Below, piece by piece: positions 16,887-27,100 of a DNA stretch of 64,000 nucleotides; the first letter of the stretch is position 1; every line of letters begins with the position of its first letter. A program made the position numbers and the translations under genes. The notes under the pieces are model-generated. The model was not told where the DNA came from, did not search any database, and was given only the letters and a program-made list of their open reading frames with translations. The DNA comes from Mucilaginibacter rigui (GTDB lineage: Bacteria > Bacteroidota > Bacteroidia > Sphingobacteriales > Sphingobacteriaceae): assembly GCF_014773275.1 (NCBI RefSeq), contig NZ_JACWMW010000005.1:1-64000 (forward strand). The letters run 5' to 3'.

Positions 16887-17576
16887 TTATTTCAAATAGT
16901 AGTGTTTTATACAGTTCAACCTGTCGTCCAGCTCATATACCCATGGCGTTGCGGTGGGGATATCAAGTTTGGCCACATCCTCATCGCTCAGGTTCTCTAT
17001 ATATTGTATAAGCGCGCGCAAGCTGTTGCCGTGGGCACAAATAACAACTTTCTTATTCTCGCGGATGGCCGGTACAATGCTTTCGTGCCAAAAAGGTAAT
17101 GCCCTGTCCATGGTTTCGCTCAGGTTTTCGGTAAGTGGTAGTTCGCGGTAAGTCAAATCATTATACCGAAGGTAATGGCCCGGGAAGCGGTCGTCCTGCT
17201 CAGTAATAGCAGGCGGATGTTCATGCGGGTCTCGGCGCCACTTATGCACCTGCTCTTCGCCATATTTCTCAATAGTTTCGGCTTTATTAAGGCCTTGCAG
17301 GGCACCGTAAAAACGTTCGTTTAATCGCCATGATTTATGCACCGGGATCCACAGCGCATCCATCTGCTCCAGCACAAAATGCATGGTTTTTATACTTCGT
17401 TTTAATACCGATGTAAAACCCACATCAAAAGTGTAACCGTTTTGTGCAAGCAGTTTACCCGCCTGTATGGCTTGTTGCAGGCCTTCTTCAGACAGGTCTA
17501 CATCCGTCCACCCGGTAAAGCGGTTTTCCTGGTTCCAAACACTCTCGCCGTGGCGTATCAATACCAATTTCTGCAT
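16887..17576 (-). CDS. gpmA: 2,3-bisphosphoglycerate-dependent phosphoglycerate mutase
   Basis: A 229-residue enzyme that interconverts 3- and 2-phosphoglycerate in glycolysis. The catalytic LIRHGES (His9) comes first, followed by NRFTGWTDVDLSEEG, WRLNERFYGALQGLNK, and CAHGNSLRAL near the C-terminus. These are the standard marks of the dPGM subgroup. It is a single gene, with a terminator downstream. Confidence 0.97.
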   Translation of the reverse strand: MQKLVLIRHGESVWNQENRFTGWTDVDLSEEGLQQAIQAGKLLAQNGYTFDVGFTSVLKRSIKTMHFVLEQMDALWIPVHKSWRLNERFYGALQGLNKAETIEKYGEEQVHKWRRDPHEHPPAITEQDDRFPGHYLRYNDLTYRELPLTENLSETMDRALPFWHESIVPAIRENKKVVICAHGNSLRALIQYIENLSDEDVAKLDIPTATPWVYELDDRLNCIKHYYLK

Positions 17577-17677
17577 AATTAATAGTAACGTTTAATAAAG
17601 CTTTGAGTTTAAAAGCTATTGCTAATTCGATTTATTTCGATTAGATTGCATCTTATAAACCAAATTTAAACCTTTTT

Positions 17678-18265
17678 ATGATACCAACTACTCCTGTTGT
17701 TGTAAAGGATGGCATTGCCAACCCTGCACCGCTTGGCCTGTGTGCCTTCGGCATGACCACCGTTTTGCTGAACATACACAATGCCGGTTTTTTTGAACTG
17801 AACGCAATGATACTGGCTATGGGCATATTTTATGGCGGATTGGCACAAGTTATTGCCGGCATTATCGAAGCTAAGAAAAATAATACATTCGGGCTTACGG
17901 CATTTACATCTTACGGTTTTTTCTGGCTATCGTTAGTAGCACTAATTGTGATGCCAAAACTGGGCTGGGGAACAAAACCAACGGAGGGCGCTATGTGCGC
18001 TTATTTAGGCATCTGGGGGCTTTTTACCTTTTGCCTTTTCTTTGGTACCTTAAAATTAAACCGTGCGCTGCAGTTTGTATTCGGCTCTCTTACCCTACTT
18101 TTCGGGTTATTGGTTTGGGGCGATGCTACCGGCGATGAAACCATTAAACACCTTGCAGGTTACGAAGGTATTATATGTGGCTTATCTGCCATTTATACAG
18201 GCATTGCAGGTGTATTAAATGAAGTTTACGGCAAAACGGTTTTACCTATCGGAACGGTTAGTTAA
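17678..18265 (+). CDS. Acetate uptake transporter, AceTr (YaaH/SatP/GPR1) family
   Basis: A 195-residue membrane protein with about six membrane helices. The family signature NPAPLGL appears near the N-terminus (residues 9-15). Members import acetate and sometimes succinate with protons. The length fits the family. It lies upstream of a small AHSA1-type gene on the same strand (43-bp gap). Confidence 0.93.
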   Translation: MIPTTPVVVKDGIANPAPLGLCAFGMTTVLLNIHNAGFFELNAMILAMGIFYGGLAQVIAGIIEAKKNNTFGLTAFTSYGFFWLSLVALIVMPKLGWGTKPTEGAMCAYLGIWGLFTFCLFFGTLKLNRALQFVFGSLTLLFGLLVWGDATGDETIKHLAGYEGIICGLSAIYTGIAGVLNEVYGKTVLPIGTVS

Positions 18266-18308
18266 ATCTCCCGTCCTTCCTCTCAAATATTTCTGCTAAA
18301 TTGCGCGG

Positions 18309-18692
18309 GTGAAAGATCTGAAAAAATATTATTTGTTACCGGCCACTCCTGAAGAGGTGTATATGGCGCTTACAAACCCCATAACTTTAGAGTTATGGAC
18401 TGGCGAACCCGCACAAATGTCTACCAGCCCCGGGTCAGAGTTTTCCCTATGGGAAGGTAGTATTGTAGGTAAAAACCTGGAGTTTGAAGAAAATAAAAAA
18501 ATTGTACAGCAATGGTATTTTGACGGGCAAACTGATGAGTCTATCGTAACCATTAAGATCCACCCGGATAAGCACGGCTCATCTGTAGAGTTAAGGCATG
18601 TGAATATACCCGATGATGATTTTAACGATATAGCCGAAGGCTGGAACGACAGTTATTTTGGTAACCTTGCTGATTTTTTTGCTGAGGGATAA
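18309..18692 (+). CDS. SRPBCC/AHSA1-like domain protein, GTG start
   Basis: A 127-residue protein starting with GTG (MKDLKKYYLL). It has the AHSA1 beta-alpha-beta pattern, with PATPEEVYMALTNP near the N-terminus and EGWNDSYFGNLADFF at the end, typical of the Aha1/START-like fold. The function of such proteins is usually unknown, but they have a hydrophobic pocket. Co-transcription with the acetate transporter gene upstream is plausible. A terminator follows. Confidence 0.8.
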   Translation: MKDLKKYYLLPATPEEVYMALTNPITLELWTGEPAQMSTSPGSEFSLWEGSIVGKNLEFEENKKIVQQWYFDGQTDESIVTIKIHPDKHGSSVELRHVNIPDDDFNDIAEGWNDSYFGNLADFFAEG

Positions 18693-18724
18693 TTAAAGAG
18701 TTTATACGAAAAACAAATTACAAC

Positions 18725-18757
18725 AAAAGAGCCGCCCCAATTTGGAGCGGCTCTTTT
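18725..18757 (+). terminator. Terminator after the AHSA1-like gene
   Basis: A 16-bp stem with one mismatch (AAAAGAGCCGCCCCAA / TTGGAGCGGCTCTTTT), with T and A runs on both sides; it lies between two convergent genes. Confidence 0.85.
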
Positions 18758-18803
18758 ATTTAAAGTTCTTGATTCCTGACTTTAATAGTCTTGAATCTAT
18801 CCC

Positions 18804-20165
18804 TTAGTATAGGGTAAACTCTACACGACGGTTTTGTTGACGACCTGCCGCAGTTTTGTTAGTAGCTATTGGTTGTGACTGACCATAACCAGTTGCTTCT
18901 ATACGAGATGCGTTAGCGCCTTTTGAAACCAGGTAAGATTTTATTGCTTCTGCACGGTCTTTTGATAAACGCATGTTCAATTCTTTAGAACCTGTATTAT
19001 CTGTATGACCTGCTAATTTTAAGCTGAAGTTTTTCTCAGTTAATAAGTTAGCAACCCTATCTAAACTTGGGAATGATTTTTCACGGATAGTTGCTTTACC
19101 CAAGTCAAACTCAAGGTTCTTAATAGCATCTTTAACAACACGTTTGTCTTCTTCAGTTACATAAACAACCGGTTTAGCTAACGGGCAACCAGAACCATCC
19201 ACCTTAGTACCGGCAGGTGTGTTAGGGCATTTATCGTTAATATCCAAAACACCATCACCATCGCTATCAACAGTTAACTTAGCTAAGTTAGCATTGGTAG
19301 TGTTAAGGTCATTTCTTAACTGATCGTTTTTAGCTTTTTCAGCATCAATTTGTGCCTGTAACATAGCTTTAGTTTGTTCGTTTTTCCAAACATACTCGGT
19401 ACGTAATGAGTTAACCGGGTTATAAGTAGCCATGTTAGGTGTTTTTGAGCTACCTAACAGAAACTCTAAACCTACGTGAGCGTAAGAGAACCTGTCGTTT
19501 GAGCCACCAGTGTTGTAACCATCAAAGTTGTCTGACTGTACAAAGTTAACCTGGTAACCTAAATCCAAGTTTACGTTTGAGCCTAAGTTTACTTTAAAAC
19601 CTAAACCTACTGGTATAAACCATTCTTTGATAGAATTTTCGCCTGCACCATTTCTGTAAGCTGTAGTGTTACCGGCACCATCTGTAATGGTTGTTTTGTA
19701 ACCCATGTAACCGGCACCAGCTGTTAAATACGGTTGTATAACACTTTTGCTATGGAACCAGCTGATATTACCCAAGGTAATATTTGTGCTTAAAGCCGCC
19801 GACCAATCTAACTTGGTGTTAAACCCCTCAGGTGTACCTACACCATCCTGGCCACGTAACCCGCTAACTTGCCCGCGAAGGAAATCGGCCTGTAAACCAA
19901 ATGTTGGCGTAAATTGCTTTTTGATGTAACCACCGTAACCAATTTCTGATTGTGGCTGTCTGAAGTCCTGACGACCGTTTGCTCCAAAAATTGTGAATGG
20001 AGTTAATAAACCACCATTAATACCTATTGACCATGTTTTTACCGGACCACCAGAAAATGGCTTAACATAATTTGTAGTGCTTACTGAATCGGTTTGAGCG
20101 AATAAAGAGCTGCCTGCCAGTAAACCTGTAAGCAGTAGGGATGCTTTTTTTAAATTTGTTTTCAT
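18804..20165 (-). CDS. OmpA-family outer membrane protein
   Basis: A 453-residue protein with a signal peptide (residues 1-23, ending LFAQ), a beta-barrel-like N-terminal domain (about 45-235), a helical linker rich in Asn/Lys/Ala (about 270-295), a thrombospondin type-3 repeat (DSDGDGVLDINDKCP), and a C-terminal OmpA domain (about 345-453) with LAGHTDNTGS and LSKDRAEAIKSYL. This domain binds peptidoglycan. Proteins of this type anchor the outer membrane to the wall. An inverted repeat ACGCATA/TATGCGT lies 73 bp upstream of the ATG. Confidence 0.95.
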   Translation of the reverse strand: MKTNLKKASLLLTGLLAGSSLFAQTDSVSTTNYVKPFSGGPVKTWSIGINGGLLTPFTIFGANGRQDFRQPQSEIGYGGYIKKQFTPTFGLQADFLRGQVSGLRGQDGVGTPEGFNTKLDWSAALSTNITLGNISWFHSKSVIQPYLTAGAGYMGYKTTITDGAGNTTAYRNGAGENSIKEWFIPVGLGFKVNLGSNVNLDLGYQVNFVQSDNFDGYNTGGSNDRFSYAHVGLEFLLGSSKTPNMATYNPVNSLRTEYVWKNEQTKAMLQAQIDAEKAKNDQLRNDLNTTNANLAKLTVDSDGDGVLDINDKCPNTPAGTKVDGSGCPLAKPVVYVTEEDKRVVKDAIKNLEFDLGKATIREKSFPSLDRVANLLTEKNFSLKLAGHTDNTGSKELNMRLSKDRAEAIKSYLVSKGANASRIEATGYGQSQPIATNKTAAGRQQNRRVEFTLY

Positions 20166-20238
20166 GTTGTGTTAATTTTTGATTGTCTGCTAAAATGTAT
20201 AGCATGACTACAGCCACGTTTACAACATTAATGCCAAC

Positions 20239-20261
20239 ACGCATATTTTAGACCTATGCGT
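20239..20261. promoter_or_regulatory. Inverted repeat upstream of the ompA-like gene
   Basis: ACGCATA-N9-TATGCGT, a 7-bp inverted repeat in the 259-bp region between the ompA-like gene and the frameshifted gene. It may be an operator or a weak terminator of the upstream gene. The rest of that region holds nothing I recognise. Confidence 0.3.
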
Positions 20262-20424
20262 ATAATTTACACAATGGGTGCTGTATTTTAGGATTTAATA
20301 AAGCACTATTAAATAGACCATTACCAATCTGTTTAGCTAAACCAAATAGATTGGATGACTCTTTAACCATTAGGGTTTAAGAGGTAAAAATAAATGATCT
20401 TAAAAATGGACATTAAATGGTTAT

Positions 20425-21260
20425 TTAAGCCATTACAGCTATAGTATTAAATACAGTTTCACCTAAGTAAAAATCACCTTTTATTATAGAACGGTGAAGC
20501 GCCGCTTGAGATGTAATAGCCTTAGTAAAGAAATTCCATGTGGTTTCGGGGTCAATAATAATTTCCGACATGATAGAGTTTGTCGGTTGTTGTTTCAGCA
20601 ATTCCCATTTCCGTGCAGTTTTTAGCAAGTACCAATCACCACCAACATGGCTGCTTACGGTTATTTTAATCATCGTACCTTCTGTAGCCTTAACATTGCG
20701 ATACGAGTGTGGTAAGGCATACATAAAGGTATCAATACATGGATAAAATAATTCTTTAGTCATTAACCCAGGTTTCCCAACAGCATCACGGATCTGCTGC
20801 TGATGATGCCATTTTTCGGTGTATTCGCGGGCAATATCAAACCAATTGAGCGATGTACTTTCTCCCGCCCACGAAACCGGGTATCTGGCTTGTTCAAAAG
20901 GGTTTAACGTATTTATGTGTTCAATATATTGCTTGCCGGTACTTGCCAGTTGCTGAATAAGCAATTGCGGGCTCACCCTTTTCATCGCGTTTACCCAGGT
21001 AGCTTCAATTCATTTAAATAAGCAACAAGATCCTGGTAACTGTTTATTTGTGTGGCTATTGCCATTTCGTAACCTTGCGCGTACGATATGGTACGCATAT
21101 TAGTATCAAGCAGGTGCGCGGCAATATCCTTAACCGACCATAAACGGGCAACAGTGGGTTTATTCCAGTCGGCTGGAGTTAACGAACCAAGCAATTCTAT
21201 CAGCAGTTTATCCAACACAGGGAATAAGTGCAGGGTTGGTATAGGTATAGCTTGCTGCAT
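20425..21260 (-). pseudogene. Maleylpyruvate isomerase N-terminal/DinB-like protein gene, frameshifted
   Basis: Two adjacent minus-strand reading frames form one broken gene. The first (21260-20991) starts MQQAIPIPTLHLFPVLD and contains LWSVKDIAAHLLD, the DinB-like helix motif of maleylpyruvate isomerase N-terminal domain proteins. It stops at LNELKLPG. The second frame begins with WVNAMKRVSPQLL, which is the natural continuation, and runs to 20425. Adding one base near 21005 would join them into a single protein of about 278 residues, the family length. The cause may be a real mutation or a sequencing error. Family members bind a metal through conserved His residues; substrate unknown. Confidence 0.8.
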
Positions 21261-21276
21261 CGATAATCAGCGGGAT

Positions 21277-21705
21277 CTATGCGGCCGGGTGAATGATCAC
21301 CTTCCATTTAATATCTGCATCGGCTTTGTAAAGCGTAGCTGCTACTGAGCAATATTTATCCAATGATAATTCAACAGCCTTTTTGGCTTTATCCTCATCA
21401 ATAGTACCGTATAAATGGAATTCAAGGGAAATATCCTGCCATAATGATGGTTCTTTACCCGCTTCGCGCTCACCGGTAATAATCATTTTATAATCAACAA
21501 CATCCTGGCGTTGTTTTTTTAGGATAGCAATAACATCAATGGCCGAGCATCCGCCCAAGCCCATTAAAAGCATTTGCATGGGGCGTACGCCGAAATTTTG
21601 GCCGCCACTTTCGGTGCTGCTGTCCATACGCACAGTGTGTCCATATTCGTCGGTGGCTTCAAAGCCATAGTCGCCGCTAACGCGTGATAGTTTTATAGTA
21701 GGCAT
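21277..21705 (-). CDS. OsmC family peroxiredoxin-like protein
   Basis: A 142-residue protein with the two OsmC cysteines (Cys53 in GLGGCSAID and Cys119 in KYCSVAATL). OsmC/Ohr proteins reduce organic hydroperoxides with these residues. It lies 16 bp upstream of the frameshifted gene and probably shares its transcript. The window has a second OsmC gene at 30611-31018. Confidence 0.92.
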   Translation of the reverse strand: MPTIKLSRVSGDYGFEATDEYGHTVRMDSSTESGGQNFGVRPMQMLLMGLGGCSAIDVIAILKKQRQDVVDYKMIITGEREAGKEPSLWQDISLEFHLYGTIDEDKAKKAVELSLDKYCSVAATLYKADADIKWKVIIHPAA

Positions 21706-21798
21706 AGTAGTGTAATAATTTTGCTAAGTTATGTTTTTAGGCTAAAAAACGAATATCATTTACATATCTTGACGTTAATTATATATACGCAAACCTGA

Positions 21799-22278
21799 AT
21801 GAAAAAGTTACTGCTATCAACCACCCTCCTGTTTTGTTTCGCCTCAGCGTGTTTTGCGCAAACTAACCTTATATCTTACGATGACCTCAGCTACCTGCTC
21901 CATAACAATATTAATAAGGCGGATACCTTTTTCATAGCCAAAGGATATACGCTTACTAAAAAAGACGAGAAAAAGAACCTGAGAAAATATGACCTTAAGA
22001 TACCCGGTGGTACATATGTAAGCAATAACATACGTGTTGACGGCAGACGAATGTATATTGAAATGGAAACAAACGAATTGGCTCAGTATACCATGATCTA
22101 CAATTCTATATCGCAATACGTAAACAAGGAAAGCACCACCCCCGATGTACAAACTTTTGTAGTAAAAGACCTTGGTACAATCTATATTATGGTGAACGAT
22201 GCCGTGCCTTACAATCCTACCCGCCGGGAGTACACTATACGGCTCGTGGCAGACAAAAACATTACGGCCTACAACTAA
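21799..22278 (+). CDS. Exported hypothetical protein (159 aa)
   Basis: A signal peptide (residues 1-21, ending CFAQ) precedes a protein with a stretch KKDEKKNLRKYDLKIPGG and a beta-rich C-terminal part. No family recognised. Its stop codon overlaps the stop of the convergent DinB gene by two bases. Confidence 0.7.
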   Translation: MKKLLLSTTLLFCFASACFAQTNLISYDDLSYLLHNNINKADTFFIAKGYTLTKKDEKKNLRKYDLKIPGGTYVSNNIRVDGRRMYIEMETNELAQYTMIYNSISQYVNKESTTPDVQTFVVKDLGTIYIMVNDAVPYNPTRREYTIRLVADKNITAYN

Positions 22279-22712
22279 TTTAATTGGTTTAAATGGTGCT
22301 GAATGTGCTGAATGTAGTCCTCCGCTAAAAACGCCACAGAATTAAGTGAGGATTCGTAGCGCCCGTTATCGCACTCCGCCAATTCGCGGTCAGCTGGATA
22401 GTTTGTCAATACCCTTACAATTTGCAGGTTTACTAATTCCCAAAGTTTTAGCAGTTCAGTAATGTCGGCTTCGTTATAATGCTGCGCAGCAACCCACTCC
22501 TCCTGAAAATAGATCAGCTTAAAACCATCCTCGTAGGTACAGCGCACAAAACGCTGCAGGTTGATGTGTGCGCTATCTATGAGATGGCCGATGATCTGTT
22601 TGTTAGACCACTTACCCGGCGCTGCCTGTTTTGCCCAATTAATGCCGGATGCCCGCAGGGTTAAAAAATTGTGAATAGCGGTATTGAGTTTTCGGGCGGT
22701 TTGTTTCATCAC
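22275..22712 (-). CDS. DinB family protein
   Basis: A 145-residue four-helix protein with KWSNKQIIGHLIDSAHINLQRF near the N-terminus and EDYIQHIQHHLNQLN at the end. These His residues match the metal site of the DinB/YfiT superfamily. Such proteins often act as bacillithiol- or glutathione-type thiol transferases, but the substrate is unknown. The gene converges on, and overlaps by 4 bp, the previous exported-protein gene. A 12-bp palindrome lies just upstream. Confidence 0.88.
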   Translation of the reverse strand: MMKQTARKLNTAIHNFLTLRASGINWAKQAAPGKWSNKQIIGHLIDSAHINLQRFVRCTYEDGFKLIYFQEEWVAAQHYNEADITELLKLWELVNLQIVRVLTNYPADRELAECDNGRYESSLNSVAFLAEDYIQHIQHHLNQLN

Positions 22713-22715
22713 TGA

Positions 22716-22727
22716 GCAAATATTTGC
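22716..22727. promoter_or_regulatory. 12-bp palindrome GCAAATATTTGC
   Basis: A perfect palindrome in the 81-bp divergent region between the DinB and SpmA/B-like genes, 3 bp upstream of the DinB ATG. Possible operator; AT-rich chance sequence is also possible. Confidence 0.3.
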
Positions 22728-22793
22728 ATTTAAATATGCTTAATCCTGATAAATTATTCAAAAAAAATTATCTTCATGGCCTGAATCATACTT

Positions 22794-24032
22794 ATGGCAT
22801 TAAACTACATCTGGATAGCTTTTTTCCTCATCGCATTTGTGATAGCGTTTTGCAAGCTGGTGTTTTTGGGCGATGTAGATGCATTTAAGCTATTGGTTGA
22901 TGGCATGTTCGATAGCTCCAAGTCTTCGGTAATGGATATTGCCCTGCCTTTGGCCGGTAACATGGTACTTTGGCTGGGCATACTTAATATTGGCGAAAAA
23001 GCAGGTGCAATGAACTTCCTGGCGCGAATTGTAGGCCCATTTTTAAGTCGCTTATTCCCCGAGGTGCCTAAAAAACACCCTGCCACCGGCCAAATGATGA
23101 TGAACTTTTCGGCCAACTTGCTTGGCTTAGATAACGCAGCCACCCCGCTTGGCCTGAAAGCCATGGGCAGCCTGCAGGAACTTAACCCCGATAAAGAGAC
23201 CGCATCGAACGCGCAGATCATGTTTTTGGTGCTGCACACATCGGGGCTGCAACTTCTGCCGGTTACAATCATTGCGCAACGTTTTATACTCCACGCCAAA
23301 GATCCTGCAGATGTTTTAATTCCTTGCATTATAGCTACTTATGTAGCTACAGTTGTAGGGATGATTGCAGTAGCCATTAAACAAAAAATAAACCTGTTTG
23401 ACAGGGTTATTCTCGGCTGGCTGGGCGGCATGACAACATTCATCGTTTTGCTGGTGTTTTACTTTACCCACTACCTTGATAAATCACAAATAACAACCGT
23501 ATCAAAAGTGGCCAGCAACCTGCTGCTGTTTGCCATACCAACCGTATTTATATTGGGCGCCCTGCGCAAAAAAGTAAATGTTTTTGAAAACTTTATAGAT
23601 GGCGCCAAGAGTGGTTTTGAAGTATCTGTAAAAATAATACCTTATTTGGTAGCCATGCTGGTTGCAATAAGCGTTTTCCGCAACAGTGGCGCGCTCGATT
23701 ACATTAACAACGGCGTACGCTGGGCTGCCACAAGTTTACATATGGATACCCGTTTTGTTGATGCCATGCCCGTTGCTTATATGAAACCGCTGAGCGGCTC
23801 CGGGTCAAAGGCTATGATGATCAATGTGATGCAGACTTACGGCCCCGATAGCTTTGCCGGCAGGCTTGGCTCGGTGTTCAATGGATCTGCCGACACAACG
23901 TTTTATATTGTTGCATTATACTTTGGTTCGGTTGGTATAAAAAAATCGCGTTATGCTATCCCTGCGGGCCTTATTGCCGACTTTGCGGGTGTAATAGCCG
24001 CTATACTGATATCTTATTTATTTTTTGGATAA
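22794..24032 (+). CDS. SpmA/SpmB-like nucleoside-recognition domain membrane protein
   Basis: A 412-residue membrane protein in which two Gate (nucleoside-recognition) domains, equivalent to Bacillus SpmA and SpmB, are fused. The first half has FSANLLGLDNAATPLGL (about residues 103-119), a typical SpmA motif. The second half has KPLSGSGSKAMM and NGSADTTFYIVALYFGSVG, typical of SpmB. Many Bacteroidota carry this fusion although they do not sporulate, so transport of an unknown small molecule is more likely than a spore role. Confidence 0.9.
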   Translation: MALNYIWIAFFLIAFVIAFCKLVFLGDVDAFKLLVDGMFDSSKSSVMDIALPLAGNMVLWLGILNIGEKAGAMNFLARIVGPFLSRLFPEVPKKHPATGQMMMNFSANLLGLDNAATPLGLKAMGSLQELNPDKETASNAQIMFLVLHTSGLQLLPVTIIAQRFILHAKDPADVLIPCIIATYVATVVGMIAVAIKQKINLFDRVILGWLGGMTTFIVLLVFYFTHYLDKSQITTVSKVASNLLLFAIPTVFILGALRKKVNVFENFIDGAKSGFEVSVKIIPYLVAMLVAISVFRNSGALDYINNGVRWAATSLHMDTRFVDAMPVAYMKPLSGSGSKAMMINVMQTYGPDSFAGRLGSVFNGSADTTFYIVALYFGSVGIKKSRYAIPAGLIADFAGVIAAILISYLFFG

Positions 24033-24169
24033 ATTAAGATGTAACCCCATTTTAGGTTTAAAATTCTTTATTTTTCTGTAACACAAGCGTATTTATTCCG
24101 TATAAGGCAGTTAGTAAACTATTAGTTTATTTTATGCCGAAGCGTTAAATTGATTTTGACTTGTGATTG

Positions 24170-27100
24170 ATGGATAAAACTTTTACTAAAGGTTTATTTA
24201 TTTTACTACTGCCCCTACTTGTATTAACGGCCGCTGCCTCGGCCCAAAACATTACCGTAGGTGCTATTGACCCAGGGCCTTATGGGCAGGGATCAAGCAT
24301 TTCTGTGCCATTTAAAGTAGATAACACCAGTGGCTGTATTGCTACAAATAATGTTTACCGTCTTTATCTTTCAAATGCCTCTGGTAGCTTTGCATCACAG
24401 GTGCAAATAGGCACTTATACGGGCTTCTATGGCACATTTGTTAATGGAATTATACCTGCTGGTACACCCGCGGGTAGTGGTTACAAGTTAAGGGTCATAT
24501 CAACCTCACCGTCGGTAGTAAGCACAACATCCTCAGCATTTACTATTAGTAACGCTGCAGCCGTAAAGGCAGCAGTATCCTCCCAATCTATAGGAAACGA
24601 TCCTGAGGTTTTTGGGGCGTGTATAGGCGCTAATAATAATTCTTATCCTTTTATAGATAATTCAACATTTGGCGCAACCGTTACAGCTACTTTTTTTAAT
24701 GAAATAACCCAGGCAAACGAGGGTGGCATACAGCCAATACCGGTAAACTTCATTGCAAAACTGGCCAATTATACTGTAACTGTACGGGCTGAGAAAGGCG
24801 GGATTGTGGGTACAAAATCGTACACGTTAATTAATAATGACGTATACAGGGCAATCGGTAACTCCGGCAGCAATACGGCTTGCGCAAATGGTGCTGTACC
24901 ACTTACATTTCCAATTCCCAGTGATGATGGCAGTGGCAATAAAGCAGGATTTAAATATAATTATCCTGGCTTGCTCTACAAAGTTACCTGGGGCGATGGT
25001 TCAACCAATACTTACACGTATTGTGACATCGTAAATCAAAATAACTCTATTGCCCACCTTTTTACTCAATCATCATGTGGCAATGATGTAGAAAATCAAA
25101 AAAACGTATTTAAGATAGAGCTAACGCCTATAAACCCGTATTGTAAAACTTCAGTAACTCCCGGGTTAGCTTTCGCAAAAGTAGTTTCTCCGCCTAAAAA
25201 TGTTATCGCCGGCCCGGAAAATGCCTGCACAAATACAGTAGTAACTTTTACAAACATATCTGATCCCGGCCAGGACCCCAACAGCGTTGGTCCGGATTGT
25301 AAAAACGCCAATGCACTTTATACCTGGTACATCAACGGTACCGCTATCGCAATTAATCAAAAAAAAACAGATAATTTCATTTACAATTTTACCACACACG
25401 GTAACTATACAGTAACTTTGAAGTTGCAAAACAGCAATGGTTTGTGTACAGCTGATGATGTAGATTTTAAAATTTGCATTCAGGATAAACCCCAACCAAG
25501 TTTTACAATCCCACCAACGTATTGCCTTGCAAGCGGTGCCCTAACCCCAGTTAATACATCAATAGTTGATGAAACCTGTAATACAAATACAACCTATAAA
25601 TGGGTACAGGTAGCAGGCCCTGTTGGCGGAGTTGTATTTAATTCAAACATTAAAACCCCGTCGTTTACATTTAACACAATTGGTGTCTATCAATTCAGGC
25701 TTGATATTACCACATTAAGTTGCGGTACGGTATCATCGCCTGTGCAAACCATTGTTGTTAATGATGTACCAAAAGTTCAGCTTTCTGCAGATGCCAATGT
25801 TTGCGGTCAGGGTGTAACGTTAAGTTTCGACCCAACGGCTACAACAACCAAATCTGATTTAACCGGTACTGCACAGCCCGCTGCTACAACATACACGTGG
25901 GCAGTTACAGGCGGTGCTTTCGCATTTGTTGGTGGTACCAATCTAAATAGCCAATACCCCAAAATTCGATTTGATGCATTAGCTACTTATACCATAACTG
26001 CTACTCATATAAATAGCTGCGGCGCGGCAGCTACCGATCAGCAGGTGCTTACATTTGTACAATCGCCTACTGTAGTGGCCGGTACTTATAATTCGGTATG
26101 CGAGGGCACCCCAATCGTGTTAAATGGCACGCCGGGAGTTGGCGGCCTGGTTACCGGTGTAACATGGCTAAGTACCACGGGGGGTACTTTTACTAATCAA
26201 AACACACCTAATGCTACCTATACCCCATCCGCAGCTGATATCGCGGCCGGGCAGGTTATCTTAACATACCAGGTTACTACATCGTTAACAGCGCCATGTA
26301 ATGTTATCACAGACCAAACTACGGTTGCCATTATTAAAAAAGCTACCATAACCAGTCCAAATAATCCGTCTGTTTGCAGTGGCAGTACTTTCAATTATAC
26401 TATTACTGCGGCTAACCCGGCAACAACATTTACCTGGACAGCGGGCTTAACCTCTGGCACGGCCACGGGCTTTACTAACCCGGGTAACGGTAACATCATA
26501 AACGACATTATTACCAATAACAGTAATACAGACGCGGTTGTAACTTACACCATTACGCCCACGCTAAATGGTTGCCCCGGCACACCATTTAGTTTAAAAG
26601 TAACCGTGCACCCGTTACCGGTTATTACCGCTGTACCTGTTGATGCCAGCATTTGCAGCAATCAGCCGGCAAATATTACTTTAACATCAAACATAACCCC
26701 AACAACCTACACCTGGACAAGTGTGGCCGGTGCAGGCATAACAGGTAATACAAACCGCGGTACAGCGGCTACAGCTACAAGCATTCAGGATATATTGGTA
26801 AATACTTCCGGAACTGCAGGAACTGTTACATACACCATAACGCCTTACAATGGCACATGCCCGGGCACACCAAAACAGGCGGTTGTAACTGTTAAACCTG
26901 CACCAATACCATCAGTACCCGGGCCTGATGAGGCAATTTGTATCTCATCTACCTACACATTAAAGGGTAATGACCCCGCACCTGGTACGGGCAAGTGGAC
27001 AGTTGCATCCGGACAGGCTGGTATAACATTTAGTAATGACACCGACCCGCATGCCGTTGTAAGCGGTTTGCAACCGGGCCAGATCTATAAATTTACCTGG

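Noticed and set aside
20991..21260. Treating the first half of the frameshifted gene as an intact 89-residue protein
   Set aside because: Its sequence is the N-terminal half of a longer family and continues in the next frame.
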